Origin: AC-51 sp963749895
GTDB taxonomy: Bacteria; Actinomycetota; UBA4738; HRBIN12
Assembly: GCA_963749895.1 (NCBI GenBank)
Contig: CAVVOG010000001.1
Span: forward strand, 558,001-622,000
DNA length: 64,000 nt
Reading direction: 5' to 3'
Under the pieces are notes generated by a model. That model worked only from the letters and a program-made list of their open reading frames with translations. It was not told the DNA's origin and did not search any database. Below, piece by piece: positions 8,147 through 16,679 of the stretch. The position numbers and the translations under genes are program-made. Position 1 is the first letter of the stretch; the number at the start of each line of letters is the position of its first letter.

Positions 8147-9322
8147 ATGGCGACGAACGAGGGACCAGGCAGGATCAGCACGACCGTCCCCTTGAACTGG
8201 GACGAGGTGTGGTTCACGAACTGCCCGATGGTGTCGGCGAACAACGTCGACCAGGAACTGGGATGGTGCCGTGAGGAGTACAAGAAGATCGGCGTCGAGT
8301 ACGCCTACTTCCGGCACGCGCCCGAGAACAACTGGTACCCGCACTACATCCACAACCTCGACAACCTGATCCGCTTCGGCGGCCTCTATCCCCCGATCCA
8401 CGTGCATGCGGACATCCGTCGGACCGTGCTGCTCGGGGCGACGTGGGTCTACGAGGGCGGCTGCATGGCCGTGCGGGCGCGTGACCCGATCTTCCGGATG
8501 CAAGACATGAAGGGAAGGAAGATCGGCATCTCCAAGAGCCTGAACACGATCAAGAACGACTGGTGGCGCATCCAGGAGCACATGGGCATCGAGAACATGC
8601 TGCGCCTGAACGACATGACGATGGACGACATCGAACTCGTCGAGTTCCCCTATCCGGACGATTGGTACGACAAGCCCGAGATGCTCGTTCCACCGATGAA
8701 CAACCCGTCCGAGCTATGGATGCGCCGGGATCACAAGCACGACCTGGCGTTCCGCCCGCTCGAGACGGCGCTCCTCGAGGGCAAGGTCGACGCGATCTAC
8801 ACCCAGAGCAAGGTCCTCCAGCACCTGCAGGAAGCCACCGGCCGGATCAAGATGATCGAGGACCTCTCCAGGTATCCCGACTGGACGATCCAGGTCGCCA
8901 ACACCCCTGCCGTCATCACCTGCACCGACGTGATGGCCAAGGAGCACCCCGAGCTGGTGATCGCCTACATGAAGGCCATGATCAAGGTCGGGCGTTGGGC
9001 GAACGAGCACAAACGCGCCGCCGGGGCCATCCTCAACCGGCAGACCTTCTACCTCGACGCCGAGGACACGTACCAGGGCATCAAGGACGTCGACATGGTG
9101 CCGAGCCTGAGCGCTCGGAACCTGGAGTGCGTCAAGATCGGCAAGGACTTCATGGTCAGCCACGGATACATCCAGAACGACTTCGACGTGGACGCGTGGG
9201 CCGCACCGGAGTTCCTCGAGAAGGCCGCGACCGAGGTGCTCGCGGAGGAGTGGGAGCGCAGGAGCTGGAGCAAGCTGCCCGCCGGTGGTGGGCTCGAGGT
9301 CGAGGGCACGCGGCTCGGCTAG
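8147..9322 (+). CDS. DszB-family sulfinate desulfinase-like enzyme
   Basis: 391 residues; GAAGGAGGG lies before the ATG. The fold class is that of periplasmic binding proteins (NMT1/SsuA-like), but there is no signal peptide and no ABC transporter nearby. The sequence resembles DszB, the 2'-hydroxybiphenyl-2-sulfinate desulfinase: TNCP with Cys26 (DszB SNCP, Cys27), His66 exactly ten residues before Arg76 in RFGG (DszB His60, Arg70, Gly73), GRKIGISKS, DDIELV, VDAIYTQ, and a C-terminal WAAPEFL shared with DszB. All catalytic positions known from DszB are therefore kept. Predicted role: release of sulfite from an unknown, probably aromatic, sulfinate. The substrate cannot be read from the sequence; the biphenyl-binding regions differ. 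Confidence 0.72.
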   Translation: MATNEGPGRISTTVPLNWDEVWFTNCPMVSANNVDQELGWCREEYKKIGVEYAYFRHAPENNWYPHYIHNLDNLIRFGGLYPPIHVHADIRRTVLLGATWVYEGGCMAVRARDPIFRMQDMKGRKIGISKSLNTIKNDWWRIQEHMGIENMLRLNDMTMDDIELVEFPYPDDWYDKPEMLVPPMNNPSELWMRRDHKHDLAFRPLETALLEGKVDAIYTQSKVLQHLQEATGRIKMIEDLSRYPDWTIQVANTPAVITCTDVMAKEHPELVIAYMKAMIKVGRWANEHKRAAGAILNRQTFYLDAEDTYQGIKDVDMVPSLSARNLECVKIGKDFMVSHGYIQNDFDVDAWAAPEFLEKAATEVLAEEWERRSWSKLPAGGGLEVEGTRLG

Positions 9323-9354
9323 CCACGCGCGCGACGTATCGAGGAGGCACGATC

Positions 9355-9792
9355 ATGGCGACCGAACCTGGCCCTGAGATCCCCGAGTCCAACCGGACGA
9401 GCTTGGGGCTGTATGTGACGCCCGTCGAGGCGTACGAGAAGTGGAAGGCCGACCCCGACGGGGTGCACATCTTGGACGTCCGAACCTTCGAGGAGTACGT
9501 CTTCGGGGGGCACGTCGAGGCTGCGAAGAACGTCCCCCTGGTGTTCCCGAGGTTCGACCCGGAGGGTCCTTCGATGCCCGGGAGGCCACCCGGCTGCTCC
9601 GGGGATCCGAACCCCGACTTCGTCGCCACCGTGCAGGAGGTGTGCGGTCTCGAGGACACGATCTTGGTGATGTGTGCGACAGGGGGTCGGGCCGCGATGG
9701 CGATCGACGCTCTCGCTCAGGCGGGCGGACTGCCGTGGGGCTACGACTTCCACCCCGACCTGATGTGGGTGGATCCGCATGTGTCCGTGTGA
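9355..9792 (+). CDS. Rhodanese-like sulfurtransferase
   Basis: 145 residues; GAGGAGG precedes the ATG. One rhodanese domain: VHILDVRTFEEYVFGGHVEAAKNVP, then the active-site loop MCATGGRAAMAI with a catalytic Cys and CxxGxR pattern. A proline- and glycine-rich insert (FDPEGPSMPGRPPGCSG) with an additional Cys interrupts the domain before the helix preceding the loop. It lies 32 bases after the desulfinase gene. It may carry sulfane sulfur or handle sulfite/thiosulfate generated by the neighbouring enzymes. Confidence 0.87.
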   Translation: MATEPGPEIPESNRTSLGLYVTPVEAYEKWKADPDGVHILDVRTFEEYVFGGHVEAAKNVPLVFPRFDPEGPSMPGRPPGCSGDPNPDFVATVQEVCGLEDTILVMCATGGRAAMAIDALAQAGGLPWGYDFHPDLMWVDPHVSV

Positions 9793-9825
9793 AGTCCCGC
9801 ATCGAGCCGAGGGGAGGTAGGGCCA

Positions 9826-10215
9826 GTGGCGAAGTCCGCCGTCGACCTGGTCATGGAGGCCAGGGCGCAGATCGAAAGCATCGCGCCCCAGGAGGCTTCT
9901 GAGGAGCTATCCGCGGGCGGGGTCGTGATCCTCGACGTCAGGGAGCCGACGGAGTGGGAGACGCACATCCCCGACGCCGTGCAGATCCCGCGCGGGGTCC
10001 TCGAGGCACACGCCGACCCGTCGAGCCCGCGTCACGACGAGGCGCTCGACCCCGCTCGCCGTGTGATCGTCTACTGCCGCTCCGGGGCGCGCTCGGCGCT
10101 CGCGACGCTCACCCTGAAGACGATGGGGTTCGAGCATGCCGTGAACCTCGATGGCGGGATCACGGCATGGCAGGAGGCCGGTCTTCCGCTCGAAGAGCAT
10201 CACGCGGGCATCTAG
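9826..10215 (+). CDS. Rhodanese-like sulfurtransferase
   Basis: 129 residues, GTG start after GGGGAGGTAGG. Single-domain rhodanese: GGVVILDVREPTEWETHIPDAVQIPRG and the active-site loop YCRSGARSALA, followed by NLDGGITAWQEAGLPLEE. The CRSGARS loop is that of thiosulfate sulfurtransferases of the GlpE/PspE type. It is 33 bases after the first rhodanese and distinct from it in sequence, so not a recent duplicate. It acts in the cytoplasm. Confidence 0.9.
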   Translation: MAKSAVDLVMEARAQIESIAPQEASEELSAGGVVILDVREPTEWETHIPDAVQIPRGVLEAHADPSSPRHDEALDPARRVIVYCRSGARSALATLTLKTMGFEHAVNLDGGITAWQEAGLPLEEHHAGI

Positions 10216-10277
10216 GCACGGGCCGGCGTTGAAGGGCGCCTATCATCACGTGACCGCACCGAGCAGAAGGAGTCCTG

Positions 10278-12632
10278 ATGGGCATCGTCGAGTACACGCA
10301 GGGTGAGCAGGCGTTCCCCGGAGTGATCGGGCGCACCGCAGAGGAATCCTCCCCTGCGTGGCCCGCGCCGGTTCGGGCTCGAGAGGGTGCCCCGAACGTG
10401 TTGATCGTCGTGCTGGACGACACCGGATTCGGTCAGCTCGGGTGCTACGGCAGCCCGATCGAGACGCCGAACTTCGACGCGCTGGCCGCCGACGGACTCC
10501 GGTACAACAACATGCACACCACGGCGCTGTGCTCGCCGAGCCGTTCCTGCATCATCACGGGGCGGAACCACCACAGCAACGGCATGGCGTGTATCACGGA
10601 ACTCGCGTCCGGCTACCCCGGGTACAACGGGATCATCCCGTTCGAGAACGGGATGCTGTCCGAGATGTTGCTCGCGCAGGGCTACAACACCTACATGGTC
10701 GGCAAGTGGCACCTGACCCCGAGCAACCAGGAGACCGCCGCCGGACCCTACGATCGCTGGCCGTTGGCCCGCGGCTTCGAGCGCTACTACGGCTTCCTCG
10801 GGGGCGACACGAGTCAGTGGTACCCGGACCTCGTCTACGACAACCACCAGGTCGAACCGCCGGCACGGCCCGAGGACGGCTATCACCTCACCGAGGACCT
10901 GGTCGACAGATCGATCGAGTTCATCGCAGACGCGAAGCAGATCGACCCCGCGAAGCCCTTCTACCTCCACCTGTGCTTCGGGGCGACGCACGCACCGCAT
11001 CACGCCCCCAAGGAGTGGGCCGACCGGTACGCGGGGATGTTCGACGACGGGTGGGATGCCTACCGTGAGAAGACGTTCGCTCGGCAGAAGGAGCTGGGTA
11101 TCGTCCCGGCCGACGCCGAGCTCTCCCGCAACGACCCGGACGTCCCCGACTGGGGGACCCTGCCGCCGGAGGCGCGAAGGTTGTACGCGCGCTACATGGA
11201 GGTGTTCGCCGGCTTCCTCAGCCACACCGACCACCACCTCGGACGGCTCCTGGACTACCTGCGGACGCACGGCGAGCTGGAGAACACGATCGTGATGGTG
11301 ATCTCCGACAACGGCGCGAGCGCGGAGGGTGGCCCCACCGGCACCACCAACGAGGCGCAGTTCTTCAACAACGCCCAGGAGCCCCTGGAGGAGAGCCTCG
11401 CATCCATCGACGAGATCGGCGGGCCCAACCACTTCAACCACTATCCGTGGGGATGGACGAACGCCGGCAACACGCCGTTCCGGCGGTGGAAGCGGGAGAC
11501 CTACCGCGGCGGTTCGTCCGACCCGTTCATCGTGTCCTGGCCGGCGGGCATCCAGGCGAAGGGCGAGGTACGGACCCAGTACGCACACATCATCGACATG
11601 GTGCCGACGGTCCTGGACCTGCTCGACGTCGAGCCACCGGCGACGATCAGGGGCGTGACCCAGTCGCCGCTCCACGGCGTGAGCTTCGCGCACACCCTGG
11701 ACGACGCCGACGCCGAGAGTCGCCGCCGTACCCAGTACTTCGAGATGTTGGGGCATCGGTCGATCTACCACGACGGGTGGCGGGCGGTCTGCCCCTGGCC
11801 CGGCCCGTCGTTCGCCGAGGCGGGCGTCGGATTCGGCGAGCCCATCTCGGCCGAGAGGCTCTCCGAGCTGGATGCCGCCGGCTGGGAGCTGTACCACGTC
11901 GCCGAGGACTTCGCCGAGAACCACGACCTCGCGGCCGAGCACCGGGACAAGCTCATCGCGCTGATCGCCACCTGGTACGTCGAGGCGGGCAAGTACGACG
12001 TCATGCCGATCGACGGCAGCGGTCTCGCGCGCATCGTCGCCGAGAAGCCCATGGTGGCCCTGCCGCGCGACAGCTACACGTTCCGTCCCGGCACGCAGTC
12101 GGTCTCGTTCAACGCCGCCCCGCGGGTCCTCAACCGCCCGCACAGCATCACCGCGACGGTGGTGATCCCCGAGGGCGGCGCCGAGGGCGTGCTGATCTCG
12201 CAGGGCACCGCCGCGGGCGGATACTCGCTGTACGTCAAGGACGGCAAGCTCCGCTACGTCCACAACTACGTCGGTCGGGCGCTGCACGGGGTCGCCACGG
12301 AGGAGGAGCTCCCCGTCGGCGAGCACGAGATCCGCTTCGAGTTCGAGCCGACCGGCGAGCCTGACATGGCCGCCGGCAAGGGGGCGCCCGGACGGATGCA
12401 GCTCTACGTGGACGGCGCGCTCGCGGCGAGCGCCGATGCGCCCGTGACGACGCCGTTCCTGATCAACCCCGGGGCCCTGACCTGCGGTGCGAACCCAGGC
12501 TCACCGGTGACCCCTGACTACGTGAGCCCGTTCAGGTTCACGGGCACCCTGCACGAGGTGACCGTGGACGTGAGCGGCGAACTGATCCACGATCCGGAGG
12601 CCGAACTGCGGGCACATATGGCGCGACAGTAG
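10278..12632 (+). CDS. Arylsulfatase (formylglycine-dependent)
   Basis: 784 residues of the alkaline phosphatase superfamily, AtsA/AtsD-like. The sulfatase signature CSPSRS holds Cys85, which must be converted to formylglycine, and is followed by ITGRNHHSNG. Metal ligands LDD (47-48) and SDNGAS, and GKWHL, are present. The last 200 residues form a jelly-roll-like domain with LYVKDGKLRYVHNYVG and MQLYVDG. No signal peptide is seen, so the enzyme should be cytoplasmic and the sulfate esters must be imported. AAGGAG precedes the ATG. Position in the operon suggests joint use with the desulfinase and rhodaneses in organosulfur breakdown. The formylglycine-generating enzyme is not in the window. 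Confidence 0.92.
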   Translation: MGIVEYTQGEQAFPGVIGRTAEESSPAWPAPVRAREGAPNVLIVVLDDTGFGQLGCYGSPIETPNFDALAADGLRYNNMHTTALCSPSRSCIITGRNHHSNGMACITELASGYPGYNGIIPFENGMLSEMLLAQGYNTYMVGKWHLTPSNQETAAGPYDRWPLARGFERYYGFLGGDTSQWYPDLVYDNHQVEPPARPEDGYHLTEDLVDRSIEFIADAKQIDPAKPFYLHLCFGATHAPHHAPKEWADRYAGMFDDGWDAYREKTFARQKELGIVPADAELSRNDPDVPDWGTLPPEARRLYARYMEVFAGFLSHTDHHLGRLLDYLRTHGELENTIVMVISDNGASAEGGPTGTTNEAQFFNNAQEPLEESLASIDEIGGPNHFNHYPWGWTNAGNTPFRRWKRETYRGGSSDPFIVSWPAGIQAKGEVRTQYAHIIDMVPTVLDLLDVEPPATIRGVTQSPLHGVSFAHTLDDADAESRRRTQYFEMLGHRSIYHDGWRAVCPWPGPSFAEAGVGFGEPISAERLSELDAAGWELYHVAEDFAENHDLAAEHRDKLIALIATWYVEAGKYDVMPIDGSGLARIVAEKPMVALPRDSYTFRPGTQSVSFNAAPRVLNRPHSITATVVIPEGGAEGVLISQGTAAGGYSLYVKDGKLRYVHNYVGRALHGVATEEELPVGEHEIRFEFEPTGEPDMAAGKGAPGRMQLYVDGALAASADAPVTTPFLINPGALTCGANPGSPVTPDYVSPFRFTGTLHEVTVDVSGELIHDPEAELRAHMARQ

Positions 12633-12667
12633 ATCGGTCCGATACGGGCCGAGGCGAAGGAACGGTC

Positions 12668-12928
12668 ATGGGGGAACGGATCAGCGGGAAGCGCTTCGTG
12701 ATCGCCTTCTTCGAGACGCGCGCCGCGGCGGTCACGCTCCTCGGCGGCGTGATGCCCCCACGCTCGCACTTCCTCGACGAGGGCTCCGAGCTGACGACCG
12801 ACGACATCTCACGGATCGGAGCCGGATCGGAGGCCGGCCATGCCGCGGTCGCCATCTTGGAGGAGCGGGCCCTGGCGCAACGGTCGGTCGTGCGACAGGC
12901 GGGCACGATGCCACCCCTCGCGTCCTGA
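12668..12928 (+). CDS. Small protein of unknown function
   Basis: 86 residues, AAGGA before the ATG, 35 bases after the sulfatase gene and probably its last co-transcribed partner. Sequence starts MGERISGKRFVIAFFETRAAAVTLL and has no Cys, signal peptide or TM helix. Family not recognised. It ends four bases before the convergent antiporter gene. Confidence 0.6.
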   Translation: MGERISGKRFVIAFFETRAAAVTLLGGVMPPRSHFLDEGSELTTDDISRIGAGSEAGHAAVAILEERALAQRSVVRQAGTMPPLAS

Positions 12929-12931
12929 CGG

Positions 12932-14197
12932 TCAGCTCCTCAGGTGGTGCCGCCACACGCGTGGTTCGGGAACGTCGACGAGCTCGGGGGCCGACGGATC
13001 TCCTGAGGCGATCCGCTTGCCGTACGCCGCCGCGAGCGGGCGGGCGGAGAGCCCGTGGAGGACCACCGAGAGCAGGATCGTCAACGTCGCGACCTCGAAC
13101 AGCGGGAGATCGACGGGGGTGTCCGCCAACTCCTCCACGGCGATCAGGGTGAACACCACCGAGGCCAAGCCCCGAGGACCGAACCACCCCATGAACCCCA
13201 CGGTCTTCGCACCGAAGCCCTTCCCGACGAGCGCGACCGCGACCGGAACCATCCTGATCACCGTCAGGCTGAGCACCGCGTAGACGACGAAGGAGGCGTC
13301 CACCGGGCCGGCGAGCACGGGGCCGACGAAGGACGCGCCGAACACCACCCACACGATGAACGACGCGAACAGGGACACGTCCTCCGTGAACCCGACCGCC
13401 TCGCGAGATCGCGCCCCTCCGGCCGCACGGAAGACCAGCCCGGCGGAGAACGCGCTCACGAAGCCGTTGCCTCCGATCTCGACCGCCCCGACGTAGGCCA
13501 GGATCGCGAGGACCAGCACGAAGAACTGCTCGGAGGTACGGGAGGTCCACCCTCGTTCGGACGCGAGCGCGAGCAACCGCCCGCCGAGCCCACCGACGAC
13601 GACGGCGACCACGATCGCGAGGCCGAGCGCGATCGTGGCCTCCGCGACCCACGACCCTCCCTCCAGGCCTTCCTCGCTCAGCAGGGCCGCCAGGAACACG
13701 GTCACGAAGGGCGTGGCGATCCCGTCGTTGAGGCCACTCTCGATGTTGAGGGAGCGACGGATCCGGACCGGCACGGCTCGGTCGGTCACCACCGCCATCC
13801 CGAGCGCCGCGTCGGTAGGCGCCAGGACGGACGCGATCAGGGCCGCGCCGGCCCACCCCAGGTCGGGGACGAGCACCAGCGCCAGCCCCGTGCCGATCGC
13901 GATCGTGAGGAGCAGCCCCACGCTGAGGAGCCGGCCGGGTACGCCCGCGTCGCCCTCGAGCGCACGGAGCGGCACCGAGGTGGCGTCGGCGAACAGCAGC
14001 GCGGCGAGGGTGATCTCGGTGAAGGTGAGGACGACCTCGCTCTTCAGCGAGAGCTCGAGCACGCCGGCGCCGTCCGGACCCAGCACCAGGCCCGAGGCGA
14101 CGAAGACCATCGGCGCGCTGATCCAGATGCGGTCGAGGCGCCGAGCCACCAGCGCGTAGGCGGCGAAGGTCACCAGCAGGACGACGATGCCTTCCAA
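12932..14197 (-). CDS. Na+/H+ (cation/proton) antiporter, CPA1 type
   Basis: 421 residues with about 12 hydrophobic helices. The CPA1/NhaP signatures are present: APTDAALG, ESGLNDGIATPF with the paired Asn-Asp region, and GWFGPRGLASVVF. It exchanges Na+ or K+ for protons across the cytoplasmic membrane. There is no C-terminal TrkA or CBS regulatory domain; the tail after the last helix is about 30 residues. It stands alone between convergent and divergent neighbours. Confidence 0.9.
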   Translation of the reverse strand: MEGIVVLLVTFAAYALVARRLDRIWISAPMVFVASGLVLGPDGAGVLELSLKSEVVLTFTEITLAALLFADATSVPLRALEGDAGVPGRLLSVGLLLTIAIGTGLALVLVPDLGWAGAALIASVLAPTDAALGMAVVTDRAVPVRIRRSLNIESGLNDGIATPFVTVFLAALLSEEGLEGGSWVAEATIALGLAIVVAVVVGGLGGRLLALASERGWTSRTSEQFFVLVLAILAYVGAVEIGGNGFVSAFSAGLVFRAAGGARSREAVGFTEDVSLFASFIVWVVFGASFVGPVLAGPVDASFVVYAVLSLTVIRMVPVAVALVGKGFGAKTVGFMGWFGPRGLASVVFTLIAVEELADTPVDLPLFEVATLTILLSVVLHGLSARPLAAAYGKRIASGDPSAPELVDVPEPRVWRHHLRS

Positions 14198-14308
14198 CGG
14201 TCCTCCCTCAGCCCTCGGAGCGGTCGCGGTCCCGTTCGATCACGTCCACGTCGAAACCTATCGCGAGGTCGAGGTCGAGGGCGGCGCCGGCGACGCGTCG
14301 CGACCCGC

Positions 14309-14314
14309 TAGAGT
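14309..14314 (+). promoter_or_regulatory. -10 box of leaderless MFS gene
   Basis: TAGAGT lies 7 nt before the ATG at 14322; no ribosome site is present. Confidence 0.45.
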
Positions 14315-14321
14315 CCGCGAG

Positions 14322-15947
14322 ATGACGAGCCAGACGAAGACCTCGGCCACGGCTGCGGGCGCAGTGCTCATGGCGCTCGCGGCCGGCCAGTTCCTGATGG
14401 CGCTCGACAGCTCGGTGATGAACGTGTCGATCGCGACCGTCGCCGAGGACGTGAACACGACGATCACGGGGATCCAGACCGCGATCGTCCTCTACACGTT
14501 GATCATGGCGATGCTGATGGTCACCGGGGGCAAGATCGGCTCCATCATCGGGCGCAAGCGCGCCTTCATGCTGGGACTCGTCATCTACTGCTCGGGCTCG
14601 TTGACGACGGCCCTGTCCCCCAGCCTCGGATGGCTGCTCTTCGGCTGGTCGTTCCTCGAAGGCGTCGGGGCCGCCCTGATCATGCCGGCGATCGTCGCGC
14701 TCGTGGCGTCCAACTTCCCGCCCGAGGGCCGTCCCCGCGCGTACGGGTTGGTCGGCGCGGCCGGCGCGATCGCGATCGCGGTCGGGCCGCTGGTCGGCGG
14801 GCTCGCGACGACGTACGCGTCGTGGCGGTTGGTGTTCGTCGGCGAGGTGGTCGTCGGAGCGGGGATCTTCATGTTCGCCCGCCGCGCCGCCGACTCGCCG
14901 GTCGAGGGGCGCCCTCGACTCGACCTGCTCGGCTCGCTGCTCTGGGCGGCCGGCATGGGGTTCGCGATCTACGGGGTGCTCCGGTCGTCCGAGTGGGGAT
15001 GGATCCTCCCGGCCGACGGCGCGCCGTCGTTGCTGGGGATGTCGCGGACGATCTGGCTGCTCCTCGCCGGGCTCATCGCGATCAGGCTGTTCATGATCCA
15101 CGTTCGGCGCGTCGAGGCCTCTGGCGGCGAGCCGCTCGTCACCCCGTCGCTGTTCGGCAACCGCGAGATGGCGGGCGGGCTCGTGATGTTCTTCTTCCAG
15201 TTCGTCGTGATGATGGGCGTGTTCTTCGTGATCCCGCTGTACCTGTCGGTCGCGCTCGGGCTCTCGGCGATCGACACGGGCATCAAGCTCACGCCGCTGT
15301 CCCTGATGATGCTGGTCGCAGCGGCCGGGATCCCGAAGTTCCGTCCGAACGCCTCCCCGCGGCGCGTCGTCGAGCTCGGGCTCGTCGCGATCGTGCTCGG
15401 CATCGTGGCGCTCTTCAGCGCGATGGACGTCGAGGCGAGCGCCCAGATCGTGACGGTCCCGATGCTCCTGCTCGGGCTCGGGATGGGCGCCCTCGCCTCG
15501 CAGCTCGGAGCCGTGACCGTCTCGGCGGTGCCCGACGAGCAGAGCCCCGAGGTCGGGGGCCTGCAGAACACCGCGACCCAGTTCGGCGCCTCGCTCGGCA
15601 CCGCGCTCGCGGGCTCCATCCTGATCGCGTCGCTCACGGCCTCGTTCCTGACCGGGATCGCGAACGACCCGGACGTGCCCGACTCGGTGGTGGAGCAGGC
15701 CAACGTCCAGCTCTCGAGCGGTGGTGAGTTCATCTCGAACGACCAGCTCGAGACGGCGATGCAGGAGGCCGGGGCCAGCCAGGAGGTCACCCAGGCCGTC
15801 GTGGAGACGAACGAGCAGGCGCGGGTGGACGGCCTGCGCTCGGCCCTCGCGCTCCTCGCGATCATCGGCACGATCGGGCTGCTGTTCACGAGGAGGATCC
15901 CGACGCAGCAGCCCGGCGCCGCTCCGGCATCCGCCGACCCGGCGTGA
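14322..15947 (+). CDS. MFS drug transporter, DHA2 (EmrB/QacA) type
   Basis: 541 residues, about 14 helices. Motif A is TGGKIGSIIGRKRAF between helices 2 and 3, and motif C region GAAGAIAIAVGPLVGG lies in helix 5, as in proton-driven 14-TM drug exporters. N-terminal MALDSSVMNVSIATVAEDV is typical of the QacA/EmrB group (D in helix 1). No TetR regulator is adjacent, so substrate and control are unknown. The chosen start depends on a leaderless promoter. Confidence 0.9.
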   Translation: MTSQTKTSATAAGAVLMALAAGQFLMALDSSVMNVSIATVAEDVNTTITGIQTAIVLYTLIMAMLMVTGGKIGSIIGRKRAFMLGLVIYCSGSLTTALSPSLGWLLFGWSFLEGVGAALIMPAIVALVASNFPPEGRPRAYGLVGAAGAIAIAVGPLVGGLATTYASWRLVFVGEVVVGAGIFMFARRAADSPVEGRPRLDLLGSLLWAAGMGFAIYGVLRSSEWGWILPADGAPSLLGMSRTIWLLLAGLIAIRLFMIHVRRVEASGGEPLVTPSLFGNREMAGGLVMFFFQFVVMMGVFFVIPLYLSVALGLSAIDTGIKLTPLSLMMLVAAAGIPKFRPNASPRRVVELGLVAIVLGIVALFSAMDVEASAQIVTVPMLLLGLGMGALASQLGAVTVSAVPDEQSPEVGGLQNTATQFGASLGTALAGSILIASLTASFLTGIANDPDVPDSVVEQANVQLSSGGEFISNDQLETAMQEAGASQEVTQAVVETNEQARVDGLRSALALLAIIGTIGLLFTRRIPTQQPGAAPASADPA

Positions 15948-16009
15948 CCCGGCGTGTCACCCCGACCGGATGATGCCGCTGCACGCACCGTCCCGCATCA
16001 TCGGGTCCG

Positions 16010-16660
16010 ATGGGTAGCGTCCACGATGCTCATGCCGCTGACGGCCGCAGAGGCGTGCGATCGCTCGAGGTGCGCTGGATCCTCCCGGGCCCGGTCCCGG
16101 CGATCTTGATCGACCGCCTCGGACCGTTCCCGACCCCGATCGAGCTGCGGGCCGACCGGTACCTCGTGGACCCGGGGACCCCGGACCTCGGCGTGAAGAT
16201 CCGCGACGGCATCCAACTGGACCTGAAGGCCTTCCGCGGCAGCCCCGGGCGGCTGCGCGTCCCAGGAGGCGAGGGGACGCTCGAGGGATGGGAGAAGTGG
16301 ACCTTCCCCATGGGCGAGGCCGGTCCCGACCCTGCCGATGACGGCTGGGTCATGCTGCACAAGACGCGCCACCGGCGCACGTTCGAGCTCACCGCGGCGG
16401 GCCTCGTCGAGAGGACGGTGGCCGGTGAAGTCGATCCCGGGTGCACGGTCGAGCTCACCGAGGTGGACGGGGGCGGGGACGTCTGGTGGACGCTCGCCTT
16501 CGAGGCCACCGGGTCCCCCACGACGCTGGAAACGTGCCTGAGGGCGTGCGTCGGGCTGGTGCTCGACCGCCCGCTGCCCGACGGCATCGAGCTCCGGCCG
16601 GAGACCTCCATGTCGTACACGCGCTGGCTCGACCGGTCCCGGTCGAGGAGCGCCGGATGA
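16010..16660 (+). CDS. Uncharacterised protein, possibly CYTH-like
   Basis: About 200-216 residues, soluble. The segment LEVRWILPGPVP, RADRYLVDPGTPDLGVKIRDGIQLDLKAF and WEKWTF recalls CYTH/triphosphate tunnel proteins, whose alternating charged strands form a beta barrel, but the EXEXK signature is not clear. A GTG at 16055 may be the true start, since a TAGCGT box lies at 16015-16020, inside the longer version. It is followed closely by the DAG-kinase-like gene and probably co-transcribed. Confidence 0.6.
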   Translation: MGSVHDAHAADGRRGVRSLEVRWILPGPVPAILIDRLGPFPTPIELRADRYLVDPGTPDLGVKIRDGIQLDLKAFRGSPGRLRVPGGEGTLEGWEKWTFPMGEAGPDPADDGWVMLHKTRHRRTFELTAAGLVERTVAGEVDPGCTVELTEVDGGGDVWWTLAFEATGSPTTLETCLRACVGLVLDRPLPDGIELRPETSMSYTRWLDRSRSRSAG

Positions 16661-16679
16661 TGCCGCGGAAGGAGCGATC

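Noticed and set aside
8147..9322. Annotation as ABC transporter substrate-binding protein (NMT1/THI5-like)
   Set aside because: There is no signal or lipoprotein peptide and no permease or ATPase gene nearby, while the catalytic residues of DszB are kept.
10212..12326. 704-codon minus-strand frame opposite the sulfatase
   Set aside because: Shadow of the sulfatase gene; no motifs and no ribosome site.
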